A DNA stretch of 21,811 nucleotides from a virus: the IMG/VR virus record IMGVR_UViG_3300036766_000395, positions 1-21,811 of that record; one strand, written 5' to 3'. Under the pieces are notes generated by a model. It saw only the letters and a program-made list of their open reading frames with translations, ran no database searches and had not been told where the DNA came from. Made by a program: the position numbers and the translations under genes. Below are positions 1 through 6,845 of the stretch, piece after piece. Numbering within the stretch: the stretch's first letter is position 1; each line of letters starts with the position of its first letter.

Positions 1-102
1 AAAACACGGCGGTTCGACTTCATCTATTATCAGCGCCTCCCTGCATTTCTCACAGCTCACATTCGGGAAGTCCAGCTTTGCGCGTATGTGAGCTGTCAGA
101 CG
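1..102 (-). CDS. -1 frame extension of the tail-assembly chaperone (partial)
   Basis: This is the reading frame entered if ribosomes slip back one base at the A AAA AAC heptamer at the end of the upstream chaperone gene. It gives 34 codons without a stop and runs off the window. Visible features are a CxxC pair (SCEKCREA) and acidic residues after it. The frame has no ATG near its beginning: it opens after a stop at 130-132, and its only conventional start in the overlap is a GTG at 60-58 without a Shine-Dalgarno. In tailed phages the short chaperone (lambda gpG type) and its frameshifted long form (gpGT type) guide tape-measure and tube assembly, and the position next to the tube gene fits. 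The alternative is an ordinary overlapping gene starting at that GTG. Confidence 0.7.
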
Positions 103-108
103 TTTTTT
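52..108 (-). promoter_or_regulatory. -1 programmed ribosomal frameshift signal
   Basis: On the minus strand the chaperone ends ACA AAA AAC GTC TGA. The heptamer A AAA AAC (108-102) is in the canonical X XXY YYZ phase. After a 5-nt spacer (101-97), positions 96-86 pair perfectly with 62-52 as an 11-bp stem with a 23-nt loop. The zero-frame stop lies at the base of the stem. Heptamer, spacer and stem all match the standard bacterial and viral -1 frameshift architecture. Frameshifting in tail-assembly genes is widely conserved in tailed phages, although Mu itself is reported to use a -2 shift. Confidence 0.82.
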
Positions 109-473
109 GTTTCTTCTCCGTCTATGAATTCATCTTCGTCAATACAAGTTTCATTGACAAATCTGGAAAATTTAATGCTCTTTCTCATTAGCATATCGAT
201 ATTTTCAGGAGTAAACGGCAGAGGCTGCCCGTTGACAATTAATCCCGGATGGCCATAATCGGTAATCTTCCGCCAACTTTTAACTACTGCCCGGCCCAAC
301 AGGCAGTCGGATATATCCCCCGCATTTTCTCCTGTTAGCTTGGCCCTCTTTGCGGCCTTCTGGTTTATTTTCCTTAGATCCGATTTTGTAGCCAGTTGCA
401 TCAGCACTTCCGTGTCATTATCAAACTGTATCCATTTCGATTGTTCCTCATCAAATATCCCAATTTTACCCAT
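96..473 (-). CDS. Tail assembly chaperone, short form
   Basis: The 125-residue cytoplasmic protein lies directly downstream of the tail-tube gene, where tailed phages encode the tail-assembly chaperone. It is mostly charged and helical and has no membrane segment. The ATG is preceded by AAAGGAGATGACAC, a strong Shine-Dalgarno at good spacing. The C-terminus is acidic (CIDEDEFIDGEE) and runs into the slippery site, so the gene probably makes this short form plus a frameshifted long form. The product would bind the tape measure and recruit tube subunits. The assignment rests on position, size and the frameshift signal; I do not recognise a diagnostic sequence motif. Confidence 0.72.
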   Translation of the reverse strand: MGKIGIFDEEQSKWIQFDNDTEVLMQLATKSDLRKINQKAAKRAKLTGENAGDISDCLLGRAVVKSWRKITDYGHPGLIVNGQPLPFTPENIDMLMRKSIKFSRFVNETCIDEDEFIDGEETKNV

Positions 474-498
474 GTGTCATCTCCTTTTATTTAAGTAA

Positions 499-547
499 CT
501 TCCCCTTCCCCCTCTTAATTGTAAGAGGGGGATAAGAGGGGGCGTTA
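499..547. repeat. Palindromic repeat, CCCCCTCTTA family
   Basis: Perfect 10-bp arms lie at 508-517 and 522-531 around a 4-base loop, followed by a second G-rich half (GATAAGAGGGGG). It fills the gap between the tube and chaperone genes. Related copies lie near 9790, 10132 and 16526. On the minus-strand transcript it forms a stable hairpin but has no U-run, so it is not a typical intrinsic terminator. Confidence 0.8.
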
Positions 548-1822
548 TTAGTTTCCGGCCTGCAGCGGATCGCCGCCAAAGGTGTTTGTTAATGCTAACC
601 TAAACGGCTTTGTGATCCCGGTCATGCCGGTCGGGGCCGCAGCGGCTGATAAACAGTTAAACTCAATCGGATTCTTAATAATGCCCCGGTCCTCAGGAGC
701 CTCTACGTTTGCATATTTGAGATTCGGCAATGATAGCACCATCTTTCTGTATGATGAGCCGCCGATCAATGCGCCGGTGAATGTCATGTCCATTTTTTTA
801 GCCGCGCCCGCCTCCCAATCCGTAAAAGGCGTTGCCGATGTATAACGCGGATATACCAGTTTTAATTTCACCTCAGGCATGCCGTCGTTAGTCGGCTCAT
901 CGATATTATCAAATGATCCGCCTGCGCCGTAGACGCCGGACATCTTACGCTCTGCGGTTAGTTCAAATTCACTCGGGTAGACCTTATCTCCGGCACCAAG
1001 GCCGGCGCCTCCCTGCGCATTCATCCGCATAACGCCCTGGCTATACAGTATACGGTTAGCCTGTTCACGGTATGTCACATTTAGAAATGTTGAGAGAGTA
1101 TTCACCGCTGAATCCCAGATAATGTTATACGCGAGCACTTTAAAACTGATCTCCAGTGGATTGCCAATCGATCCTTTAATTGTCATGCCCATGATCTTTG
1201 CGGATACGGCCTCCTCGATATTGATTTTTTTATTCATGACAATGGTCAAAAATAATCCGTCGAGGTTGTCTGCGAGGTCGTAATTGTGGTCTGCTATCCC
1301 TGCGGACATGCTTCCCTGTGTCGTTGAGCTTGTGGCCGCAGGCAGAGCTGCAGCAAAGGTCAATGTGTCAGCAGTGTTGCTTAGAATACGCCGGCATTTG
1401 TCAACATTCGTCGGCTGCCCGGAATCTGCCGTGCATTTCCAGAACTTTCCGGCATGCTCATTGACCGTCCAGCCCGCTCCCGTCTTGAGCAGCGTGGTTG
1501 TACTTCCAGCCCCCGTACCGTTGGTTGCAACGCCGCTCGTGTATGTCGGCACTCCTGCAGTCCCCATGAAATTAGCGATCAGAAGATCCAGCGAGTCATA
1601 TCTCAAATAACCCGGTCTATCGCCTTCAGCCTTGATCTCGCCCCGGTCGGAATCCGTGGGCCAGAAAAGACCCAGCGAATCATCAACCTTGTCTTCCCTC
1701 GATTTTTTTAATGAGCCTGGCAATATCAATATCCCGTCATACGCTCCGCAGGCCTCTGCCGTACCCCATGTTAGGCCCCTCTTTGCTGCCATTTTAAATT
1801 CTATTCCAGCTACACCTGACAT
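548..1822 (-). CDS. Major tail tube protein, siphophage type
   Basis: The 424-residue protein probably polymerises into the tail tube. It lies after the gp36/gp37 connector genes and before the chaperone, the usual place for the tube subunit. Residues about 1-90 and 175-424 look like the beta-rich tube core (basic start MAAKRGLTWG, then GYLRYDSLDLLIANFMG). Residues about 92-172 are a Gly/Ser/Thr-rich insertion that resembles an added surface domain. The start is clear: AAGGAGGATAAATT precedes the ATG. At 424 residues it is longer than Mu-type tubes of around 120, and no sheath gene precedes it, which points to a non-contractile tail. The family call is from general resemblance to phage tube proteins; alternatives such as another tail shaft protein are less likely. 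Confidence 0.7.
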   Translation of the reverse strand: MSGVAGIEFKMAAKRGLTWGTAEACGAYDGILILPGSLKKSREDKVDDSLGLFWPTDSDRGEIKAEGDRPGYLRYDSLDLLIANFMGTAGVPTYTSGVATNGTGAGSTTTLLKTGAGWTVNEHAGKFWKCTADSGQPTNVDKCRRILSNTADTLTFAAALPAATSSTTQGSMSAGIADHNYDLADNLDGLFLTIVMNKKINIEEAVSAKIMGMTIKGSIGNPLEISFKVLAYNIIWDSAVNTLSTFLNVTYREQANRILYSQGVMRMNAQGGAGLGAGDKVYPSEFELTAERKMSGVYGAGGSFDNIDEPTNDGMPEVKLKLVYPRYTSATPFTDWEAGAAKKMDMTFTGALIGGSSYRKMVLSLPNLKYANVEAPEDRGIIKNPIEFNCLSAAAAPTGMTGITKPFRLALTNTFGGDPLQAGN

Positions 1823-1837
1823 AATTTATCCTCCTTT

Positions 1838-2272
1838 TTACCAGTTAAATGTCGTGTCAAAATTTGTCTGAAAATCTACGCCGTAAATCGCTGCTGTTTT
1901 TGATATAAATACTAATGAGACCTTCACAGGCTTAAGCCTCTCCATTGAAAGCCCAAAGTTCTTATTTATTAATGCCTGTAAAATCAGGTTCACCATCTGG
2001 TACGCTCCGTTATCATCCTTTCTTACGGATTTCTGTCCTCTGAGGCTCTTTGCAGCTACAAGAATACTGAAGGTGCACGTTTCGTTATGATTGGGCCCGT
2101 CAATCCATTCATAGTCAGAGCCTCCGTAAACAACATATGCCGCAGGGAATTGAATTGGCAGCATATCAAGATCCTGCTCAAGCTGCCCTGCATAAGTCTC
2201 GATGGTTTTAAAGGATGTAATCTGCGTTTTGATCTCATTAATTATTTTATCTTCAATATCTTCAAAATTCAT
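1838..2272 (-). CDS. Mu gp37-like protein (DUF1834 family)
   Basis: This protein of about 144 residues lies between the gp36-like and tube genes, as gp37 does in Mu. It shows the family's pattern of an N-terminal helix (FEDIEDKIINEIK), a central beta segment (FPAAYVVYGGSDYEW) and a C-terminal strand ending in the stop region (AAIYGVDFQTNFDTTFNW). It probably acts at the head-tail junction as a terminator or joining protein. The frame also allows a TTG start at 2278 overlapping the upstream TGA. I chose the ATG two codons inside because it sits farther from the upstream stop and is a stronger start; no strong Shine-Dalgarno decides between them. Confidence 0.8.
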   Translation of the reverse strand: MNFEDIEDKIINEIKTQITSFKTIETYAGQLEQDLDMLPIQFPAAYVVYGGSDYEWIDGPNHNETCTFSILVAAKSLRGQKSVRKDDNGAYQMVNLILQALINKNFGLSMERLKPVKVSLVFISKTAAIYGVDFQTNFDTTFNW

Positions 2273-2274
2273 TT

Positions 2275-2706
2275 TCAATACCCGGATAAATTGTCTTTTG
2301 TGAAACTCCTGTCATCATTGGTTTTGTTCGTCTCTACTCCGCCCTGCGTTGGAGCAGCCGGGGCAGGATCCTCTCCGATGGAAATTAAGCCTTTAGATAT
2401 CCCTTCAAGTTGCCGGATCGCATTTTTATATCTATCCGCCCTGGTCTCAGGGATCACTTCGACCCGACGGGAATAAAGGTTATATATAGTTATATCAACG
2501 GAGATCTTCTTGACGATATCAGGGACGGTTGTAAACGGCACAGAATATTTTATGCCGCAATAACTGTCTATCTCTGCATCTGCCTGGGCGATGGCCTCGT
2601 TGACTCGTGAAGAATTAACCGTCTCTGTGTTTTCATCATCCGTTAATTGAATGAGCAATTCCTCGGGTAAAAGTTTTTTTATGTCTGTTACTGTGGAATA
2701 TGGCAT
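2275..2706 (-). CDS. Mu gp36-like head-tail connector (DUF1320 family)
   Basis: The 143-residue protein has the typical family start (YSTVTDIKKLLPEELLIQLT), a helical middle (RVNEAIAQADAEIDSYCG), and VKKISVDITIYNLYSRR followed by an RADRYKNAIRQLEGISKG helix. These features match the gp36/DUF1320 connectors of Mu-like phages, which sit under the portal as adaptor-like proteins. About 30 C-terminal residues are polar and probably disordered. The ATG overlaps the upstream gene's TAA by one base (TAATG), indicating translational coupling. Confidence 0.85.
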   Translation of the reverse strand: MPYSTVTDIKKLLPEELLIQLTDDENTETVNSSRVNEAIAQADAEIDSYCGIKYSVPFTTVPDIVKKISVDITIYNLYSRRVEVIPETRADRYKNAIRQLEGISKGLISIGEDPAPAAPTQGGVETNKTNDDRSFTKDNLSGY

Positions 2707-3038
2707 TACGTTGTCACCGCCTCCCGAATTCTGATGGTTATATAATCTGACTTGTCTATATTAGTGCCGCTAAAGGTGATCTTTAATTCGCCAATGAAGT
2801 TCCCGACATTGTCCGTGTTAGTAGTGGAGAGATTGACCTTTACAATCCCGCTCGATGCAAGTGTCTTGTCAAAGTCAGCATTAACCTTTAATATGATCGT
2901 TGTACCGGCATCGAGACTGTCCTTTACGGCAAACTCTACGGTCGTCGGGTTACTGACATCAATCACAACGCCATTGCTGTCTTTGATAGTAAAAGTCAGT
3001 GTTTTTGCTTCTTTTCTTTTCAGCTCAATGTCCGTCAT
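2706..3038 (-). CDS. Beta-sandwich virion protein of unknown role
   Basis: This 110-residue protein is rich in alternating hydrophobic and polar strands (LTFTIKDSNGVVIDVSN, VEFAVKD, IVKVNLSTTNT, FIGELKITF). The pattern resembles the short N-terminal beta-sandwich modules of phage baseplate upper proteins (BppU-like). It begins on an ATGA overlap with the upstream gene and ends one base into gp36, so it is made with the connector proteins. No signal peptide or membrane segment is visible. The BppU resemblance is by pattern only; a decoration or adhesion-related role is possible. Confidence 0.6.
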   Translation of the reverse strand: MTDIELKRKEAKTLTFTIKDSNGVVIDVSNPTTVEFAVKDSLDAGTTIILKVNADFDKTLASSGIVKVNLSTTNTDNVGNFIGELKITFSGTNIDKSDYITIRIREAVTT

Positions 3039-3757
3039 GAAATACTGACTCCAATGTTTGTATTTAAAGATGTGTTAATGTCCGTTTCATCGACTGTAAA
3101 ATCAACATTAACCTGATTGACTGTCGTGCTGATTTCCGGCGTATTGACCGATACATCAATACCCGGACGATCAAGCGACACCGCAAGACTGCCGGTCTGG
3201 ATGATCGGAGCATTGAGTGAATCAAAGATCAGGACAGGATCAGAAACATAAAGGCCGTCCGTATTATTCCGCCACTGTATATATCCGGTCATAACGGTAT
3301 TGATTTGTACAGCGACTCCGTATACGCCAGAGCCAAGCTCAATAAGTCCGGTATTATTCCAGGTGCGTTCTTCGGTGAGGTCATCTTTCAGTATTCTAAA
3401 ATCAACACTCTTGCCGGTCCTTGACTTGCCGTAATTGGCAATATAAGTTTGTTCAACTGTTTTATTGCCAAAAGAGCTTAAGATCGTATAGGGCTCTACA
3501 GTATAGAGAGTTTCAATGCTGTTAGTTATTCTCCAGCGTATAAACCCGCAGTACGTTGTACTGAAGGTTATAGCAACTCCATAAAGGCCGTTGCCTATCT
3601 CCTGCAGGTCCTGCGTTGTATATCCGCCTCCGACAGGGAATATTACATTGCCGGACTTATCCAGCAACTGATAAGACGCAGCCCAGCCGTTTGCAGTCGT
3701 CCGGTCCCGGCCAGCGTTCAGAAGGAATGATGTCTTTACGTTTTTCTGGATTAGCAT
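3035..3757 (-). CDS. Beta-rich virion protein with a duplicated domain
   Basis: I do not recognise this 240-residue protein. It contains an internal duplication: residues about 53-93 (IGNGLYGVAITF, GFIRWRI, LYTVEPYTIL) align with about 140-178 (LGSGVYGVAVQI, GYIQWRN, LYVSDPVLIF). The C-terminal 50 residues carry a repetitive Val/Asn/Thr pattern (DVSVNTPEIS, DINTSLNTNIGVSIS), like a fibrous or beta-helical tail. No signal peptide is visible. It lies between two exported proteins and the gp36 connector, so a virion decoration, adhesin or fibre role is the best inference. The ATG has no good Shine-Dalgarno, so expression may depend on read-through translation from the gene before it. Confidence 0.65.
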   Translation of the reverse strand: MLIQKNVKTSFLLNAGRDRTTANGWAASYQLLDKSGNVIFPVGGGYTTQDLQEIGNGLYGVAITFSTTYCGFIRWRITNSIETLYTVEPYTILSSFGNKTVEQTYIANYGKSRTGKSVDFRILKDDLTEERTWNNTGLIELGSGVYGVAVQINTVMTGYIQWRNNTDGLYVSDPVLIFDSLNAPIIQTGSLAVSLDRPGIDVSVNTPEISTTVNQVNVDFTVDETDINTSLNTNIGVSIS

Positions 3758-3759
3758 TT

Positions 3760-4128
3760 TTATTTAAATGGTATTTCTACAGGTGTAACTTCCACATCTT
3801 TTAGCATGATTTTGGAATCAAAATCTTTATTCATATCTCTTACTGCATTTACTTTCGCAATTGTTTCTTCGCCTTCTCTGAATGCCTCATATACAAATCT
3901 GCGGCTTCGCTCTCTGACCCATTCATCATCCGTATATCTCTTTTTCAGGCACTCCATCGTCGTCAGATCATATTTCACACATTCCGTGTTTTGATGCATG
4001 GTCAAAAAAGCAGTTTTTAGCCTATCCCATGTATCCGCATTAACTGTAATGCAGATATCCTCAGCAAACGATAATGCGCTCGTCATACTGAAAACCAGCA
4101 CGAATAAAACAAATATTATTTTTTTCAT
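3760..4128 (-). CDS. Exported helical protein of unknown function
   Basis: The 122-residue product begins with a clear Sec signal peptide: basic MKK, hydrophobic IIFVLFVLVFSM, and an AxA-like site ending ALSFA before residue 24. The mature part is charged and mostly helical, with two cysteines (NTECVKYDLTTMECLKK) that could form a disulphide in the periplasm. A strong Shine-Dalgarno (GAGGAGATAAAAAAT) precedes the ATG. An exported protein is unexpected among head and connector genes. It may act on the envelope during infection or lysogeny rather than in the virion. Confidence 0.7.
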   Translation of the reverse strand: MKKIIFVLFVLVFSMTSALSFAEDICITVNADTWDRLKTAFLTMHQNTECVKYDLTTMECLKKRYTDDEWVRERSRRFVYEAFREGEETIAKVNAVRDMNKDFDSKIMLKDVEVTPVEIPFK

Positions 4129-4142
4129 ATTTTTTATCTCCT

Positions 4143-4532
4143 CTATTCGATAATCACCGTCCCCGCGTTGATAACGAGGGCGTCTCTTGTTTGATCAAAA
4201 TATATATATTTAATTGTCGTGCCTACAAAATTTATTTGGGGATTATCGCCATCCCCATCACCCACTGATACATTGCCGGTAAACGTATAATTACCCGTTC
4301 CCACATCCCCTCCTGAATTTTTCAGATACTCATCCGCTATCGTTGCCGATGTATGGGTGTGATCATCAATCTTATTGAGACACATCTGTACATTCGTGTC
4401 AGTGACGGCACAAACACCGTTGAATGAAGATGTGTTGGTTGATATATCAACGGCAGTGTCCAGGAGTAGGTCCGCAGAAAAAGCCGCCCCTGTCAATAAG
4501 AAAATTAATATGAAAAAGAATTTTTTTATCAT
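4143..4532 (-). CDS. Exported fibre-like protein of unknown function
   Basis: The 129-residue product has an N-terminal signal peptide (MIKKFFFILIFLLTGAAFSA). The mature part is rich in Gly, Asn, Thr and Asp with short strand repeats (DVGTGNYTFTGNVSVGDGDG, then ALVINAGTVIIE). This style resembles shaft segments of phage tail fibres, but the signal peptide would send it to the periplasm or surface. It is next to another exported gene, so the two may work together. The start has a poor Shine-Dalgarno and lies just downstream of a perfect hairpin at 4542-4574. Confidence 0.65.
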   Translation of the reverse strand: MIKKFFFILIFLLTGAAFSADLLLDTAVDISTNTSSFNGVCAVTDTNVQMCLNKIDDHTHTSATIADEYLKNSGGDVGTGNYTFTGNVSVGDGDGDNPQINFVGTTIKYIYFDQTRDALVINAGTVIIE

Positions 4533-4541
4533 CTTTTTAAT

Positions 4542-4574
4542 TATGTAAGGGATAGCCCCGCTATCCCTTACATA
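4542..4574. repeat. Perfect 14-bp inverted repeat
   Basis: TATGTAAGGGATAG at 4542-4555 pairs exactly with 4561-4574 around the 5-base loop CCCCG. It lies between the 59-residue gene and the exported gene at 4143. It has the outline of the GTAGGG...CCCTAC repeats elsewhere in the window. No U-run follows on either strand, so it is more likely a repeat or processing site than a terminator. Confidence 0.8.
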
Positions 4575-4579
4575 TTGAT

Positions 4580-4759
4580 TTACTCCTTTTCCTTTTTCTG
4601 TTCTTTCTTTTTCTCCGGAGCAGGCTGCACATTTGGACCAATAGTCAAGGCCTCCTGCTCAGTAAGCTCTATCTCTTCGCCGGGAGCATAGAGAGCCGCC
4701 TCTTTATCTCCCTTGCCGCCATGCTTTATGTGAGTGTGCTGCACAATGTATTTAGGCAT
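4580..4759 (-). CDS. Small basic-tailed head-region protein
   Basis: This 59-residue protein begins MPKYIVQHTHIKHGGKG, carries the segment APGEEIELTEQEA, and ends in a Lys/Glu-rich tail (EKKKEQKKEKE). The ATG has a good Shine-Dalgarno (AAAGGAGAATAA). Small proteins of this kind are common next to the major capsid gene in tailed phages and are usually annotated as hypothetical. The YAPGEEIELTEQEA segment recalls short phage proteins that fold as a small beta module. A minor capsid or joining role is inference. Confidence 0.65.
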   Translation of the reverse strand: MPKYIVQHTHIKHGGKGDKEAALYAPGEEIELTEQEALTIGPNVQPAPEKKKEQKKEKE

Positions 4760-4778
4760 TTATTCTCCTTTCTATTTG

Positions 4779-4827
4779 GATTCCCGCCTTCGCGGGAATG
4801 ACGGGCGGGGACTCGCCCCGCCCCTAC
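4779..4827. repeat. Two adjacent palindromic repeats downstream of the capsid gene
   Basis: TTCCCGCCTTCGCGGGAA (4781-4798) is a near-perfect hairpin. It is followed by GGGCGGGGACTCGCCCCGCC ending in CCTAC (4803-4827). Both are of types widely dispersed in bacterial chromosomes. They fill the space between the capsid stop and the Shine-Dalgarno of the 59-residue gene, and could stabilise the 3' end of capsid mRNA. Confidence 0.8.
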
Positions 4828-4830
4828 AAA

Positions 4831-5766
4831 TTACGCTACTGCGTCCTGGATAAAATATCCGAGGTCGCTTGCGATGATCTTCTCGTCAGAGTTCCATCCG
4901 GTTTTAATGTAATGAGCGCCCTTGACGCCTTTCTTTGCGTCAAACGCCCGCTGCGTCATCCTCAACTGCTCTGAGAATGTTGCGCCGAAGGTTACTGACT
5001 TAATCCCCGGAGACTGCAAAACGTGCAATGCCGCGCAATGTTTACCCCAGAGACGGGCATATGTCGTGGGCTGCCCTTCCTTGGAGGTGATGTACCGGGA
5101 GCGTCCGACAATCACCCGTTCAACCTCAAAGAGCTGCGCAACTTCTGACGCGGAGGCCATCCCTCCCTTAAGGCTTGCGCCTGCAACGGCCTTTACAGCA
5201 TCAAGAATTTCCGGAAGCTGTCTGAATTTCAGCCATGCGTCAACGCCGAACACGAGGGTGTTCGCCCTCATAAAGCATGTCTCAATCGCCGTAAGAATAT
5301 CGTTGATCGGGGCGTCTGCGCTGCCTCCCCACTGTCCGGTGCCTGAAAGCTGCACCTTATTGCCTGTGGGATATGTAGCAGCAGCAAAGACAACTGCAGC
5401 GACTCGTTTTTCCTGATTAACATCAAGCACCATGTTGAGAAAATCGTTTGTGTCCACCTCGGGACTAATCGGGGTGTCCGCATTTTCAATCTCCTCAATA
5501 GGCACATAATCCGCCAGGGCATGGTCTTTCACGGAATAGTTGTCTGTGCTTACGCCCCAGTCAACTTCATTGGCGTCTGATTTCGGGCCGATGGCGTCGT
5601 TTACCTCACGGAAACTGTCCTCTTTGTTATACTTCGTGAATTTATCCGACCGTTTGTTTACCTTAATTACAGGCAGCACTTCCGGCCAGATCATGTCTGA
5701 GTTGCGATACTTGATCGATAGATTGCTGAGTATCGCATCAACGTGTAGATCTCTTGCTTCCGGCAT
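4831..5766 (-). CDS. Major capsid protein
   Basis: The 311-residue protein probably forms the capsid lattice and has an HK97-like fold. It follows the protease/scaffold and decoration genes, the expected position. Family-like features are the start PEARDLHVDAILSNLSIKYR, an E-loop region with KYNKEDSFREVND, a long spine helix around NDFLNMVLDVNQEKRVAA, and the P-domain stretch TLVFGVDAWLKFRQLPEILD. The C-terminus has the strand EKIIASDLGYFIQDAV. The start is fixed by AAAAGGAGATAATT before the ATG. Length and order agree with capsid proteins of Mu-like siphophages. Confidence 0.85.
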   Translation of the reverse strand: MPEARDLHVDAILSNLSIKYRNSDMIWPEVLPVIKVNKRSDKFTKYNKEDSFREVNDAIGPKSDANEVDWGVSTDNYSVKDHALADYVPIEEIENADTPISPEVDTNDFLNMVLDVNQEKRVAAVVFAAATYPTGNKVQLSGTGQWGGSADAPINDILTAIETCFMRANTLVFGVDAWLKFRQLPEILDAVKAVAGASLKGGMASASEVAQLFEVERVIVGRSRYITSKEGQPTTYARLWGKHCAALHVLQSPGIKSVTFGATFSEQLRMTQRAFDAKKGVKGAHYIKTGWNSDEKIIASDLGYFIQDAVA

Positions 5767-5802
5767 AATTATCTCCTTTTAAAGTTTAAGTTTTAAATCC
5801 GT

Positions 5803-6186
5803 TTAACCCTGTATCCTTCCCTGTGACAAAAGCACCGGGATAATATCTCCGTCAACTCCTGATGCAAGAGCTTGCCCGATAATATAGGCATTGACTCCGG
5901 CGGCCGGAGCTGCCGCAACGCCCTTGGCGTTTGCGTCTGAGGTGATGAGATTACCCCGTGTAACTGTGCCGCCGAGCTTTACCCTGCTGATGCCTGACAT
6001 CATTATACGCACTTCATCATTCGCCGCTGTTGTCGTATGCTGAAAAACTCCGACTAAAAGATCGGTTGAAGCTGCTGCAACGCTTAAGGTATCATCATCC
6101 GCCCCGAATTTGGCGATTGTAAATGCAGTCGCTATCGCAGCCGTGCCTTTTACTGATTTTTCAATTCCTGAAACCTGTCCTATCAT
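5803..6186 (-). CDS. Capsid decoration/cement protein (DUF2190-like)
   Basis: This 127-residue protein is rich in small residues and strands: AAIATAFTIAKFGADDDTL, STDLLVGVFQHTTTAANDEV, then RIMMSGISRVKLGGTVTRG and a final IIPVLLSQGRIQG. That arrangement is typical of DUF2190 head-stabilising proteins, which bind capsomer junctions and often sit between the scaffold and capsid genes, as here. AGGAGG lies 10 nt before the ATG, slightly far. A trimeric decoration role is established for relatives; here it is inferred from pattern and position. Confidence 0.78.
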   Translation of the reverse strand: MIGQVSGIEKSVKGTAAIATAFTIAKFGADDDTLSVAAASTDLLVGVFQHTTTAANDEVRIMMSGISRVKLGGTVTRGNLITSDANAKGVAAAPAAGVNAYIIGQALASGVDGDIIPVLLSQGRIQG

Positions 6187-6191
6187 GGTAT

Positions 6192-6845
6192 TTAATCCTC
6201 CTCTCTTTTGAATAGATCTGGATGTTCTTTTGCAACCATCTTTACAGCAGTTGTATAATTCGCATCCTTGTTGTTCTCCATAAAGTTACTGATCAGCTTT
6301 TCTCTCTTTTCAGCGGCTCCGCCGGCGCCCGGGTCCGTGCCTCTTCCTGCCACTTCGCCGAATTCAATCATCTTCGGCAATGCGCTCAGGAAGGACTGCA
6401 TGAATTCGAGCGGTGTCTGTTTAGCTTTCTTATCTCCCTCTCCGAATTCAATAGTTGTCTCGTTTGTGGCGATCTGGCTCATGAATTCAGTGATCCCCAT
6501 GCCCAGTTTCTCCATCGCGGGAATAAGCTTACCCTCTTTTTTCAGTCCCTCGCAGAAATCTGAGATCGCTTTTTTCTTCCTTGCTGTCTCCTCACTCTTA
6601 AGGGCATCCTCTCTCTTTTTAAGAGAGGCTTCTTTCTCGGAGAATTCTGTCTCCTTGGTCTTGGCCGCCTCGGCAAACTCCGCGTCTTTTTTCTTAAGCG
6701 CGGCTGATATGCCGTCATTGATCTTTTTCTGAATTTCCTGTTCAGTCATCTCGGTTATTCCTCCTTCCGTGGTTTGTTTTTCCGGCATCAGGCCCTTTAT
6801 CTGGGCCATCATCTCGGATAGTATTTTCTTGATTTCTTCAATCAT
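6192..6845 (-). CDS. Nested scaffold protein (Mu gpZ-like)
   Basis: Within the protease-scaffold gene an internal ATG (codon 139) is preceded by GAGGAAGGAGGATCC, one of the strongest Shine-Dalgarno sequences in the window. It would give a 217-residue scaffold lacking the protease. A second site, GGAAGGAGGAATAACCGAG, lies before ATG codon 171 at 6749 and would give 185 residues. In Mu the scaffold Z is made from an internal start in the same frame as I, so this is the expected arrangement. Which internal start dominates is not known. Confidence 0.68.
   Translation of the reverse strand: MIEEIKKILSEMMAQIKGLMPEKQTTEGGITEMTEQEIQKKINDGISAALKKKDAEFAEAAKTKETEFSEKEASLKKREDALKSEETARKKKAISDFCEGLKKEGKLIPAMEKLGMGITEFMSQIATNETTIEFGEGDKKAKQTPLEFMQSFLSALPKMIEFGEVAGRGTDPGAGGAAEKREKLISNFMENNKDANYTTAVKMVAKEHPDLFKREED

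Noticed and set aside
499-547. Rho-independent terminator after the tail tube gene
   Set aside because: The hairpin is strong, but no U-run follows and the same palindrome recurs inside coding sequence, so it is better called a repeat.
548-845. Plus-strand frames across the tail tube gene (for example 582-845, 1284-1610)
   Set aside because: They are shadows of the minus-strand gene, with no ribosome-binding sites and no domain pattern.
4542-4574. Intrinsic terminator after the 59-residue head gene
   Set aside because: A perfect stem is present, but it is followed by ATAATTAAAAAG rather than a U-tract on the minus strand.
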